From assembly GCA_002345215.1 (NCBI GenBank), contig DDVH01000012.1, positions 6,726 to 33,315 on the forward strand: a DNA stretch of 26,590 nt, in the 5' to 3' direction. Numbering within the stretch: position 1 is the stretch's first letter; every line of letters starts with the position of its first letter. Positions 6,545 through 14,534 of the stretch are shown here, in pieces. This DNA comes from Anaerolineales bacterium UBA2317 (GTDB taxonomy: Bacteria > Chloroflexota > Anaerolineae > Anaerolineales > Villigracilaceae). The position numbers and the translations under genes are program-made. Below the pieces are notes generated by a model. It did not search any database and had not been told where the DNA came from. It saw only the letters and a program-made list of their open reading frames with translations.

Positions 6545-7894
6545 ATGCAAGAGACTTCTACAAATAAGCTTTCGGGCATGTTTGGTTTCACAATTGTATG
6601 GATTGGGCAAATTGTCTCAGTGCTTGCCAGCATGATGACTCAATTTGCACTCACCATTTGGATGTTTCAAGAAACAGGCAGTGCCACTGCTTTAGGATTG
6701 CTACAAGTTTTCTTTATTACGCCATTTCTTATCATTTCACCGATTGCCGGTGTCATGATAGACCGTCATAACCGCAAATTGATGATGATGGTCAGTGACT
6801 TAGCCGCAGGTGTAGCCACAGTTTTAATTCTCGTCTTCCAAGCGATGGGTATTCTTGAGTTTTGGCATTTATATGTTGCCGCCGTCATCAATGGTTTAGG
6901 AAATGCCTTTCAATGGCCCGCATATTCAGCCGCTATTTCGACCATGGTTCCAAAAGAACAATTGGGTCGAGCCAATGGCATGATGTCTTTAATAGAAGCA
7001 GGACCAGGCGTGATTGCTCCATTGTTAGCAGGTGTATTACTTCCATTCATTGCGCTGACGGGCATCTTGTTTATTGATGTATTCACATTTTTATTTGCCA
7101 TCGGTACATTGCTGTTTGTGCATATTCCGCAACCAGAAAAAACTGAAGAAGGTGCAAAGGGTCAGGGCAACGTTTGGCAAGAAGCCGCTTATGGATTCAA
7201 ATATATATTTGCCCGCCCAAGTTTGCTAGGGTTACAATTAATTTTCTTTGTCGGTAATTTATTTGCAGGCATTTCATTTACATTGGTTGCCCCAATGATT
7301 CTTTCACGCACAGGCAATAACGAAATTATTTTTGGTTCTGTGCAAACGGCTGGAGCAATCGCCGCTGTAATTGGCGGCATCATCATGAGTGCATGGGGTG
7401 GCTTCAAACGTCGCTCACACGGTGTGTTAGTAGGTTGGATAATTTCTGGGGCTGGCATAGCAATTTTAGGTCTAGTAGGAGGCGTGCCGGTTTGGATTCT
7501 TGGTATCGCTTTATCTGCCATCGTCGTTCCACTAGTGAATGGTTCCAATCAAGCAATCTGGCAAGCCAAAGTTGCACCCGATGTGCAAGGCAGAGTTTTT
7601 TCAGCACGTCGTTTAATTGCTTGGTTTACAAATCCAATATCGCCAATCATCGCCGGCACACTAGCAGATTTTGTGCTCGAACCACAAATGCGAATTGATA
7701 GCCCACTTTCACAAACATTCGGTTGGCTGGTTGGCACAGGCGAAGGCGCAGGTATGGCGTTAATAATTTTCTTCTGCGGTTTGTTAAGTGTTTTGGTTGG
7801 TGTGGCAGGTTATTTTGTTCCCGCCATATCCAAAGCCGATACATTGTTGCCCGACCATGATGAATTAAAAAAAGCAGAACCACTTCCTGCTTGA
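6545..7894 (+). CDS. MFS exporter (MFS_3, macrolide/enterobactin-efflux type)
   Basis: A 449-residue major facilitator protein of the MFS_3 type, which includes Mef macrolide pumps and the enterobactin exporter EntS. The N-terminus starts FGFTIVWIGQIVSVLASMMT, the motif A-like loop is GVMIDRHNRKLMM, and TM4-5 has AFQWPAYSAAISTMVPKEQLGRANG, which is typical of this subgroup. About twelve TM helices are present, with a soluble C-terminal tail (DTLLPDHDELKKAEP). The ATG at 6545 follows AAGGAGA closely. An ATG at 6541 is in a different frame and gives no long ORF. An unusual 270-bp leader with tiny ORFs and a hairpin precedes it, and a terminator follows directly. The exported compound is unknown; a drug or secondary metabolite is the usual case for the family. 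Confidence 0.85.
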   Translation: MQETSTNKLSGMFGFTIVWIGQIVSVLASMMTQFALTIWMFQETGSATALGLLQVFFITPFLIISPIAGVMIDRHNRKLMMMVSDLAAGVATVLILVFQAMGILEFWHLYVAAVINGLGNAFQWPAYSAAISTMVPKEQLGRANGMMSLIEAGPGVIAPLLAGVLLPFIALTGILFIDVFTFLFAIGTLLFVHIPQPEKTEEGAKGQGNVWQEAAYGFKYIFARPSLLGLQLIFFVGNLFAGISFTLVAPMILSRTGNNEIIFGSVQTAGAIAAVIGGIIMSAWGGFKRRSHGVLVGWIISGAGIAILGLVGGVPVWILGIALSAIVVPLVNGSNQAIWQAKVAPDVQGRVFSARRLIAWFTNPISPIIAGTLADFVLEPQMRIDSPLSQTFGWLVGTGEGAGMALIIFFCGLLSVLVGVAGYFVPAISKADTLLPDHDELKKAEPLPA

Positions 7895-7898
7895 TGAT

Positions 7899-7932
7899 AA
7901 AAACTCCGAGAAAATTTTTCTCGGAGTTTTTC
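7899..7932. terminator. Bidirectional rho-independent terminator
   Basis: The stem AAAACTCCGAGAAAA / TTTTTCTCGGAGTTTT has flanking A and T runs on both sides. It starts 5 bases after the MFS stop codon and serves the convergent GNAT gene as well. Confidence 0.9.
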
Positions 7933-7944
7933 TTCGCTTCTTTC

Positions 7945-8466
7945 CTAAGGGGATAACTGCGTGCTGAACCTGAACATTTCCATCCCAAAATAAAATTGCC
8001 TGCGTGTAAAAGATAACCCGCTTTTTTCTAACACTCTTTGTGAAGCGATATTTTCAGGGTCAGTCAGACCAATAATTTCTTTTAATCCATTTTCAATTCC
8101 AAATTTAACGGCTTCTTTTGTTGCTTCGGTTGCATACCCTTTGCCCCAAAATTCTTTGCTAAACAAATAACCGACTTCGGTTTCGTTTGTGTCTGGCAAA
8201 AATTCTAAACCATCCCAACCCATCAGTTGACCAGTCTCACGTATCGTCACAGCCCAGTGACCATATTTATATGTTTCCCAATGCGAAATTTGATGATTGA
8301 TATACCTCTCAACTTTTTCCATCCCCCAAGCCTCTTTTGTCGGAAAATAACGAAAGATATTTTCTTCTTGCGTAATCTGAAATAAAGATTCTTTGTCATC
8401 TAATGTCAATGGACGTAAGATAAGTCGCTCTGTTTTTATAATTGGGATGTGTGATAAAGTATTCAT
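7945..8466 (-). CDS. GNAT acetyltransferase (RimJ/RimL type)
   Basis: A 173-residue acetyl-CoA-dependent N-acetyltransferase of the RimJ/RimL-like GNAT group. The N-terminal TERLILRPLTLDD is characteristic. The acetyl-CoA pyrophosphate loop (motif A) reads KEFWGKGYATEATKEAV. The motif B region is DPENIASQRVLEKSGL, where the Asn and the C-terminal helix match the group. The length is normal. Group members acetylate N-terminal amines of ribosomal proteins, amino acids or small molecules, and the substrate here cannot be predicted. It is divergent from the panE-like gene across 39 bp and convergent with the MFS gene. Confidence 0.87.
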   Translation of the reverse strand: MNTLSHIPIIKTERLILRPLTLDDKESLFQITQEENIFRYFPTKEAWGMEKVERYINHQISHWETYKYGHWAVTIRETGQLMGWDGLEFLPDTNETEVGYLFSKEFWGKGYATEATKEAVKFGIENGLKEIIGLTDPENIASQRVLEKSGLSFTRRQFYFGMEMFRFSTQLSP

Positions 8467-8505
8467 GCCTTAAGTTTATATCAATATGCTCAAATTGGAG
8501 ACCCT

Positions 8506-9438
8506 ATGAAAGTAGTGATTTTTGGAAGTGGCGGTGTTGGTGGATATTTCGGCGGCAGACTTGCCCACGCAGGTGAGCATGTTACATTCATAGCAAGAGG
8601 CGAACATCTCAAAGCCATACAACGAAATGGGTTGAAAGTATCCTCTGTCCATGGCGATTTTCTGATTCATCCTGCCCAAGCAACTGACTCAACTGAATCA
8701 ATAGGTTATGTTGATTTAATTATCCTTGCCACCAAAGCTTGGCAACTTGATTCTGCCATTGAACAAATTAGACCTTTAATGGGTGAGAATACAGCAATCC
8801 TTCCTCTATTAAATGGAATGGAACATATTGATATTTTAGTTTCCGCATTTGGAAAAGAACATGTTCTTGGTGGCTTATGTCGAATCAGTACATTTGTTGA
8901 AGGTGCAGGTCATATTCGTCACATGGGGATTCAACCCATCATTTCTTTTGGCGAATTAGATAATACAAGAACAAAACGAATTGAAGCGATTTACAAAATG
9001 TTTTCAAAATTAGAAAACATCACTACTGAAATCCCTGCCGATATTCATACTGCTATGTGGGAGAAATTTATTTTAATTTCTAGCACAAGCGGAGTTGGTG
9101 CAGTTTCGCGCATGCCGATTAATCAATGCCGCGATATACCCGAATTTAGAAACATGCTCATTCAAGCAATGTATGAAACAGCAAACCTTGCTCGTGCACA
9201 TGGAGCTTCAATTGCAGGTGATTTGGTTGATGGAATCATGAAGCGAATCGATGCGACCCCAACAGGCATGTTAACTTCTATGCAAAAAGATATTATGGAA
9301 GGTCGCCCATCTGAATTGGATAATCAAATTGGTGCAGTGATTCGTATGGGAAAAATAGTCAATATCCCAACGCCAACTCATGAAAAAATATATGCTGAAT
9401 TATTACCACTTGAACAAAAAGCTAGAGGAATTAAATGA
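8506..9438 (+). CDS. Ketopantoate reductase family protein (PanE/ApbA-like)
   Basis: A 310-residue NADPH-dependent 2-dehydropantoate 2-reductase family protein. The Rossmann motif G7-S-G9-G-V-G12-G is at the N-terminus. ARGEHL lies at the end of beta 2. ATKAWQLDSA carries the family catalytic Lys, and the C-terminal helical domain begins around MWEKFILI. The usual K-x3-N-x3-N pattern of true pantothenate enzymes is changed here to WEKFILISSTSGVGAV, which lacks the Asn residues. The protein may therefore be a paralogue with another 2-oxo acid substrate. GGAG precedes the ATG. The last four bases overlap the following GNAT gene (ATGA), so the two are translationally coupled. Confidence 0.82.
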   Translation: MKVVIFGSGGVGGYFGGRLAHAGEHVTFIARGEHLKAIQRNGLKVSSVHGDFLIHPAQATDSTESIGYVDLIILATKAWQLDSAIEQIRPLMGENTAILPLLNGMEHIDILVSAFGKEHVLGGLCRISTFVEGAGHIRHMGIQPIISFGELDNTRTKRIEAIYKMFSKLENITTEIPADIHTAMWEKFILISSTSGVGAVSRMPINQCRDIPEFRNMLIQAMYETANLARAHGASIAGDLVDGIMKRIDATPTGMLTSMQKDIMEGRPSELDNQIGAVIRMGKIVNIPTPTHEKIYAELLPLEQKARGIK

Positions 9439-9986
9439 AAATCATTTCTTTACAAAAAGACGATAAAGATTTAATTCAGCAAGCCGCACAATTATTAGTA
9501 GATGCCTTTCGCGAACACTGGCCTGAAGCTTGGCAAACATTAGAAGATGGCTTGCAAGAAATTCAAGACATCATGGAAGAAGACCATATTCTGCGCGTTG
9601 CTGTAGATGATGAAAACAAATTACTTGGCATCATCGGCGGTCTTTCACAATATGATGGCAAAGTCTGGGAATTGCATCCGCTCGCGATTCAACCAAATCT
9701 ACAAAAACAAGGAGTTGGGAAAAAACTAGTTGAAGATTTTGAAGAACAAGTTCGCCAAAGAAATGGATTGACCATTTTGCTCGGCACAGATGACGAAAAT
9801 AATATGACTTCACTTTCAAATGTTGATTTATACGAAAACTTATTTGAAAAAATAAAAAACATCAAAAATATAAAAGGTCATCCGTATGAGTTTTATCAAA
9901 AGATGGGCTACACCATTATCGGTGTCATTCCCGACGCAAACGGAATCGGCAAGCCCGATATTTTGATGTCGAAGCGAGTTAACTAA
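9435..9986 (+). CDS. GNAT acetyltransferase, coupled to the PanE-like gene
   Basis: A 183-residue GNAT protein. The acetyl-CoA motif reads LQKQGVGKKLVEDFEEQ (Q-x-x-G-V-G-K). It is followed by LLGTDDENNMTSLSNVDLY and by HPYEFYQKMGYTIIGVIPDANGIG, a C-terminus familiar from GNAT proteins sometimes annotated as aminoglycoside 6'-N-acetyltransferases. That substrate is not established from the sequence. Its start ATG overlaps the stop of the ketopantoate-reductase-like gene by four bases, so the products are made together and may act on related metabolites. No terminator was seen in the 87-bp gap before the protease gene. Confidence 0.82.
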   Translation: MKIISLQKDDKDLIQQAAQLLVDAFREHWPEAWQTLEDGLQEIQDIMEEDHILRVAVDDENKLLGIIGGLSQYDGKVWELHPLAIQPNLQKQGVGKKLVEDFEEQVRQRNGLTILLGTDDENNMTSLSNVDLYENLFEKIKNIKNIKGHPYEFYQKMGYTIIGVIPDANGIGKPDILMSKRVN

Positions 9987-10073
9987 ACCTACCCAAACGT
10001 CCAGTATCATTCCATTCCTTTCGGCGATACACTCCAGAAGTTCACAACATACAATCTGTGAAAAGGAGTCACT

Positions 10074-10976
10074 ATGAGCAAAAATATTTTTTCACAACTT
10101 TCTGATGCAATGGCAAATGCCGTTGAGCAGGCTGGCAAATATACAGTGCTGGTTGATGCGCGTCGTCGTCAATCTGCCAGTGGAATTGCAATTGCAAAAG
10201 ATTTGATATTAACTGCTGACCATGTCATTGAAAAAGAAGAAGATATCAACATCATATTTGGTGATGGAAAAGAATCGAAAGCCCGCCTCATTGGTCGTGA
10301 CGGGGGAGCTGATTTGGCAGTGTTGAAATTAGACTCAGCCTCTGCCTCTCCCGCTGATGTTGCACAAACTCCCGCACGAGTTGGCGAGTTTATTTTAGCA
10401 ATCGGGCGTGGCAACAAAAGCGGAATCGAATCCAGCTTTGGGACAATCAATGCCATTGGTGGACCCGTCCGCACAGGACGAGGCGGTATGTTAGAAAAAT
10501 ACATCAAAACCGATTTTGTTTCATACCCCGGCTTCTCTGGTGGACCATTAATCAATGGCGAAGGTCAAGCCTATGGAATCAATACTTCTGGTTTTGGTGG
10601 CGGTGGTGGAGCGATTACAATTCCGATGGACATTGCGTTGAAAGTCGCAAAAGCACTTGAAAAAGATGGCAAAATCAAACGTGGATATTTAGGCATTCGT
10701 AGTCAAACTGTGAACATTCCAGCCGAAGCAAAAAAGCAAATGAAACAAGAACAAGATACAGGTTTGTTAATCGTCGGTATTGAAAAAGATAGCCCTGCCG
10801 AAAAAGGCGGATTAATTCTCGGTGATATTTTAGTAGGTGTAAATGGACTGGCTATTGAACATCACGATGAATTGTTTAATCGTTTGAGTGGTGATGTGGT
10901 TGGAAAATCTACACCAATGGATGTATTGCGTGGCGGAAAGTTGCAGACTGTAAATGTAACTGTTGGAGAAAGATAA
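10074..10976 (+). CDS. HtrA/DegP-like S1C serine protease with PDZ domain, cytoplasmic
   Basis: A 300-residue trypsin-like protease of the HtrA group. The catalytic triad is visible as H50 (LTADHV), D80 (GGADLAVLKL) and S155 (YPGFSGGPLIN). The usual GNSGG nucleophile elbow is GFSGG here. One PDZ domain covers about 195-300 (RGYLGIRSQTVNI, SPAEKGGLILGDILVGVNG). Unlike most HtrA proteins there is neither a signal peptide nor an N-terminal TM helix, so it should act in the cytoplasm. The ATG has a textbook AAAGGAG upstream. The next gene starts on the base after its stop codon, so the protease and the LuxR-type regulator form a unit. Protein quality control or regulated proteolysis is the expected role. 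Confidence 0.88.
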   Translation: MSKNIFSQLSDAMANAVEQAGKYTVLVDARRRQSASGIAIAKDLILTADHVIEKEEDINIIFGDGKESKARLIGRDGGADLAVLKLDSASASPADVAQTPARVGEFILAIGRGNKSGIESSFGTINAIGGPVRTGRGGMLEKYIKTDFVSYPGFSGGPLINGEGQAYGINTSGFGGGGGAITIPMDIALKVAKALEKDGKIKRGYLGIRSQTVNIPAEAKKQMKQEQDTGLLIVGIEKDSPAEKGGLILGDILVGVNGLAIEHHDELFNRLSGDVVGKSTPMDVLRGGKLQTVNVTVGER

Positions 10977-11585
10977 TTGATTCGAGTCACGATTGTTTCG
11001 CCGAATCATGCTTTGCGGGTTGGTTTAAGAGAAATGTTAAGCCAGCAAGCAGACATTGAAATCATCGGCGAAGTAGTGTATCTTGAAGATGTAAACGAAA
11101 GAGAGACTGAGGTTGCAATTCTTGCCTCAGTCTCTTCCGTGCGTTTATTGGATGACAAAAAGAATTTTGCGATTTTATTTTTGACGGATAATATTGAATC
11201 TGTGCGCGGGATGTTAAATGCAAAGACGCAAGTGTGGGGCGTGTTGTCACTTAATACAACCGAAGAAGAATTGGTTGCAGGAATTCGAGGCGTAGGCGAA
11301 GGCTTGTGGGTTGGTGTACCAAGTTTGGTTAAGAGTCTGATGCGTTTGCCGAAGGGTGAACATGTTTCAGGAGAAGAGTCACTTCAAGAGCAGTTAACAT
11401 CGCGGGAGAAGGAAGTCTTAGAAAAAATGGCAGAAGGCTTGGCGAATAAACAAATCGCATTGTCACTTTCAATTAGTGAGCATACAGTCAAGTTTCATCT
11501 TTCGTCATTGTATGCAAAGTTGGGAGTGGCGAGCCGTACCGAAGCAGTGAAGCGGGGCATTGAACTTGGTTTAATTTCTCTTTAA
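10977..11585 (+). CDS. NarL/LuxR-type regulator with degenerate receiver domain
   Basis: A 202-residue DNA-binding protein. The C-terminal LuxR/GerE helix-turn-helix (about 139-200) is intact: LTSREKEVLEKMAEGLANKQ, then HTVKFHLSSLYAKLGV. The N-terminal ~120 residues have the length and pattern of a receiver (IRVTIVSPNHALRVGLREML). However, the acidic pair after beta 1 is replaced by S-P, and the phosphoacceptor strand reads EVAILASVSS with no Asp. It should therefore not be phosphorylated in the usual way. The start is TTG at 10977, immediately after the protease TAA, with GGAG eight bases upstream. It may sense a ligand, be controlled by the protease, or act constitutively; this is inference. 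Confidence 0.83.
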   Translation: MIRVTIVSPNHALRVGLREMLSQQADIEIIGEVVYLEDVNERETEVAILASVSSVRLLDDKKNFAILFLTDNIESVRGMLNAKTQVWGVLSLNTTEEELVAGIRGVGEGLWVGVPSLVKSLMRLPKGEHVSGEESLQEQLTSREKEVLEKMAEGLANKQIALSLSISEHTVKFHLSSLYAKLGVASRTEAVKRGIELGLISL

Positions 11586-11664
11586 TTTTCGCTGTCATTT
11601 CTCTGCAATGAAGTAGTACTGAAAGGCGGGTAAAATTGTTTGAAGTTTATACGTCAAGGAACAC

Positions 11665-13461
11665 ATGGCAGATTACCATTTTCAATGGACGTTTGATTTG
11701 AAGGCTTCACCCGAAGCCTTGTGGCATCTTGTTTCGGATACGAATCGATTTAATCGTGATACAGGTTTGCCGCCAATGCAATTGTTGGGGATAAAAAATC
11801 GCGTTAAGCGGGTTAAGTTCAAAATTCCTTTGTTGCGCGTGGAGTGGGATGAAGAACCATTTGAATGGACGTATCCATATCGTTTTGGAATTTTGCGGCG
11901 TTATGTAGCAGGTCCATTACTTGAAATGCGCGTGGATTGTCGCCTTGAACGCCTTGAAAATGGTGGCACACGTTTAGATTATCAAACTTGGGTTAGTTCG
12001 CGTAATATCATTGGTGATATTGGAATTCGATTGGGGATTGGACTTGTTGCCAAAAAACAATTTGCTGATATTTTTAATTTATATGACCGCATCGCTTCTC
12101 GTGGTGACCCTGCTTATGCAGTTGCAACTGGCAGACATCTTTCTTCATCAGGACATGCTCGCTTTAAGGCTTTAAGTCAGCAATTGAAAAATGAAGGTGC
12201 CGACGAAAAAGTATTAGATAATTTGTATGATTATTTGCATCGTGCTGATAATTTATCAGTTCAACGAATGCGTCCGTATGCATTAGCCGATATCTGGAAT
12301 TTACCGCGTAGAACGGTGTTAGAAACTTTCTTGCGTGCTACTCGTGCAGGCATGTTAGATATGTTTTGGGATTTGCTCTGCCCCGAATGTCGTGGTGTTG
12401 CAGAAGATTTTGGAAAACTTAGTGACTTAAGTAGCCACGCTCATTGCAATACCTGTCAAATTGAGTTCAATGCTAATTTTGACCAAAATGTAGAAGTGAT
12501 ATTCAGACCCAACCCATCTGTGCGGGCAGTGGATAATGAAATTGAATTTTGTGTTGGAAGCCCACAACGCCAGCCTCATATTATTTTTTCTATGATTGTG
12601 CCACCGCGCGAAAAACTTCCATTTGGCACGATGTTGAATGAAGGTCGTTATCGTTTAAAAGCCTCTGGCTTGGAAGGTTTTCAATTGGTGAGTGCATATC
12701 CAAATGGCACAGAAAAAAGAGATTTCACTGTGGATGCCTTAGGTTGGCATGATGATATTTTAGATGTCAGCCTGACGCCTTATATCCGTTTGATTAATCA
12801 AACCGATTCAGCCCAAACGTTTCAACTGGAACATTTAGTATGGTCAGACCAAGCCGCCACCGCCGCCGATGTGACTACTCTACAAATTTTCCGTGATTTA
12901 TTTTCAAGCGAAGTACTTCGCCCTGGCGAAGAAATTTCTGTTGGTTCAACAACTTTGATGTTTACCGATTTAAGAAATTCAACACGGCTCTATCGTGAAA
13001 TTGGAGATGCCCCTGCTTTCGGGCGTGTGCGTGAACATTTTGAAATTTTAGAAGAAGCCGTCGCCGCTGAAGGTGGAGCCATTATCAAAACGATGGGTGA
13101 TGCGGTCATGGCGGCATTTCGTAAACCCGTTTCATCCATCAAAGCGATTTGGAAAGTTCAAAAAGAATTAGAACGTCGTGGCGTGCCACCTTTAACAATC
13201 AAAGTCGGTATTCATTACGGACCTTGTATCGTTGTTAATCTCAACGACCGCTTAGATTATTTTGGTTCAACAGTTAACATTGCCGCGCGTTTACCAAATT
13301 TTTCAAACGGCGGCGAAGCCATTTTCTCCGAAGCCATTCGCAACGACCCAGAAGTGTTGGAATATTTAGAAAAAAATGCCGCGCCTAATTCACTCACTCG
13401 CTTTCAATCTGAATTGCGCGGGTTTGATAGCCCAATGGAATTGTGGAGAATTAAAGTTTGA
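11665..13461 (+). CDS. Class III nucleotidyl cyclase with START-like and DUF5939/zinc-ribbon domains
   Basis: A 598-residue cytosolic protein. Residues 1-145 form an SRPBCC/START-like fold (MADYHFQWTFDLKASPEALW). Residues 150-420 match the DUF5939 arrangement and include a zinc ribbon, CPEC and CNTC, near 238-262. Residues 427-598 are a class III cyclase catalytic domain. Metal-binding Asp are D435 (MFTD) and D479 (KTMGD), the purine-specifying Lys is K475, T536 (YFGSTVN) stands where many cyclases have Asp, and N538/R542 are the transition-state pair (VNIAAR). The Lys/Thr pair is that of class IIIb adenylyl cyclases, so cAMP is the likely product. The START-like cavity suggests control by a hydrophobic ligand. 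A terminator follows at once. Confidence 0.87.
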   Translation: MADYHFQWTFDLKASPEALWHLVSDTNRFNRDTGLPPMQLLGIKNRVKRVKFKIPLLRVEWDEEPFEWTYPYRFGILRRYVAGPLLEMRVDCRLERLENGGTRLDYQTWVSSRNIIGDIGIRLGIGLVAKKQFADIFNLYDRIASRGDPAYAVATGRHLSSSGHARFKALSQQLKNEGADEKVLDNLYDYLHRADNLSVQRMRPYALADIWNLPRRTVLETFLRATRAGMLDMFWDLLCPECRGVAEDFGKLSDLSSHAHCNTCQIEFNANFDQNVEVIFRPNPSVRAVDNEIEFCVGSPQRQPHIIFSMIVPPREKLPFGTMLNEGRYRLKASGLEGFQLVSAYPNGTEKRDFTVDALGWHDDILDVSLTPYIRLINQTDSAQTFQLEHLVWSDQAATAADVTTLQIFRDLFSSEVLRPGEEISVGSTTLMFTDLRNSTRLYREIGDAPAFGRVREHFEILEEAVAAEGGAIIKTMGDAVMAAFRKPVSSIKAIWKVQKELERRGVPPLTIKVGIHYGPCIVVNLNDRLDYFGSTVNIAARLPNFSNGGEAIFSEAIRNDPEVLEYLEKNAAPNSLTRFQSELRGFDSPMELWRIKV

Positions 13462-13464
13462 TAT

Positions 13465-13497
13465 AAAAAATCCTGTATGGCTACAGGATTTTTTTAT
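13465..13497. terminator. Bidirectional rho-independent terminator
   Basis: AAAAAATCCTGTA and TACAGGATTTTTTT pair around a 4-base TGGC loop, with A and T tracts on both sides. It lies 3 bases after the cyclase stop and also downstream of ribF on the other strand (55 bp from its stop). Confidence 0.88.
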
Positions 13498-13551
13498 TCG
13501 CTTCATTCTTAAGTGGAAACTTGATTCTATTCTTTCTTCATATACTTTGCT

Positions 13552-14505
13552 TCAAACATTGTTTTCTAAAATCTTTCTCGTTTCTTCAACATCTTTCCCG
13601 ATTTGCTGAATCAACGCTTCTACAGACTCAAACTTGACCTCATCCCGAATGCGTGAGACAAATTCTAGTTTGAGATATTGGTCATAAATATCACGGTCAA
13701 AATCGAGGAGATAAGCTTCCACGCTTTGGATTTGTCTTTCTGGTGTGAATGTGGGATTGAATCCTACACTCGTCGCCGCCATAAATTTTTCTTCGCCTAA
13801 AGTTGCCCAACACGCATAGATTCCATTTGAAGGTGTGGCTTTGCCTTGTGGATAATCAATATTTGCAGTGGGGAAGTTGATTTGTTTTCCACGTCCCGCC
13901 CCATGGATGACGATTCCGCCAAGCGGATATTCATAGCCAAGTAATTTTGTCGCTTCACTTACATTTCCAACAGAAATGAGTTTACGGATTTCTGTTGAGG
14001 AAATGAGTTTACGGATTTCTGTTGAGGAAATGACTCCGCTTTCATCACTCAAAGCGGGGATAACTTCTACTGTGTAATTTAATTCTTTTCCAATTTCGGT
14101 TAATCGCGGAGCGTTGCCTTCACGACCTTTTCCCAGAGCAAAATCATAACCAATTAACAAGTGACTGAGTCCTACAGTCTGTTTGAGGCTAGACATATAT
14201 TCAAAAGCAGTAGCAGTTGAAAGGTCACGTGTGAAGCGTTGTGTGATGACTACATCAACGTCAAGTGAATCTAAAATCAGTGCGCGTTCATCAGGCGTGG
14301 TTAAGAGTCGAATTTCTTTACCAGTTAAAACGCTGGCAGGATGCGGGTCAAATGTTAAAACGACGGCTGGAGAATTTTTTGCATGTGCATCATCCACAAG
14401 TTTTGTGATGATTTGACGGTGCCCGCGATGTACGCCATCAAACACGCCAATGGTGAGATATGAATTTTTTAAATTTGCTTCTTCAAGAGAATGATAATGT
14501 TTCAT
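13552..14505 (-). CDS. ribF: Bifunctional riboflavin kinase/FMN adenylyltransferase with duplicated signature
   Basis: Makes FMN from riboflavin, then FAD from FMN, using ATP. The N-terminal adenylyltransferase domain shows GVFDGVHRGH (20-29, with the HxGH-type nucleotide motif) and TFDPHP (51-56). The C-terminal kinase domain shows GRGKQINFPTANID (about 205-218). The length is 317. The ISSTxIR signature near the end of the first domain occurs twice in a row: SSTEIRKLI at 160-168 and again at 169-177. It is encoded by a perfect 27-bp tandem duplication (13973-14026), which inserts nine residues. The frame is kept, but the effect on the adenylyltransferase site is unknown. The ATG sits directly behind a terminator-like hairpin with no clear Shine-Dalgarno. 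truB lies upstream. Confidence 0.9.
   Translation of the reverse strand: MKHYHSLEEANLKNSYLTIGVFDGVHRGHRQIITKLVDDAHAKNSPAVVLTFDPHPASVLTGKEIRLLTTPDERALILDSLDVDVVITQRFTRDLSTATAFEYMSSLKQTVGLSHLLIGYDFALGKGREGNAPRLTEIGKELNYTVEVIPALSDESGVISSTEIRKLISSTEIRKLISVGNVSEATKLLGYEYPLGGIVIHGAGRGKQINFPTANIDYPQGKATPSNGIYACWATLGEEKFMAATSVGFNPTFTPERQIQSVEAYLLDFDRDIYDQYLKLEFVSRIRDEVKFESVEALIQQIGKDVEETRKILENNV
13973..14026. repeat. Perfect 27-bp tandem duplication inside ribF
   Basis: Two identical 27-base units lie head to tail (13973-13999 and 14000-14026), followed by 7 bases of a third (GAAATGA). The length is a multiple of three, so the reading frame is preserved. The identity at every base, including third codon positions, points to a recent event or an assembly artefact. 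Confidence 0.95.
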
Positions 14506-14512
14506 AAATAAA

Positions 14513-14534
14513 AAGCCGCCAATGACGGCGGCTT
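14513..14534 (-). terminator. Terminator-like hairpin between truB and ribF
   Basis: On the minus strand AAGCCGCC and GGCGGCTT pair around a 6-base loop and are followed by TTTATTT, giving about five T in a row with the stem end. It begins 20 bases after the truB stop and ends 7 bases before the ribF ATG, so it covers the place where the ribF ribosome binding site should be. Confidence 0.7.

Noticed and set aside
7189..7988. Antisense frames across the second MFS gene
   Set aside because: Their translations show no family pattern and they overlap strongly coding sequence and the terminator.
10977..11340. A normal two-component response regulator
   Set aside because: The acidic pocket and phosphoacceptor Asp are missing and no histidine kinase gene is nearby.
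1351..13696. A 17-base identical string (GGTCATAAATATCACGG) in corA and ribF
   Set aside because: Both encode a D-I-Y-D stretch in real coding sequence; it is a chance codon-level match, not a repeat element.
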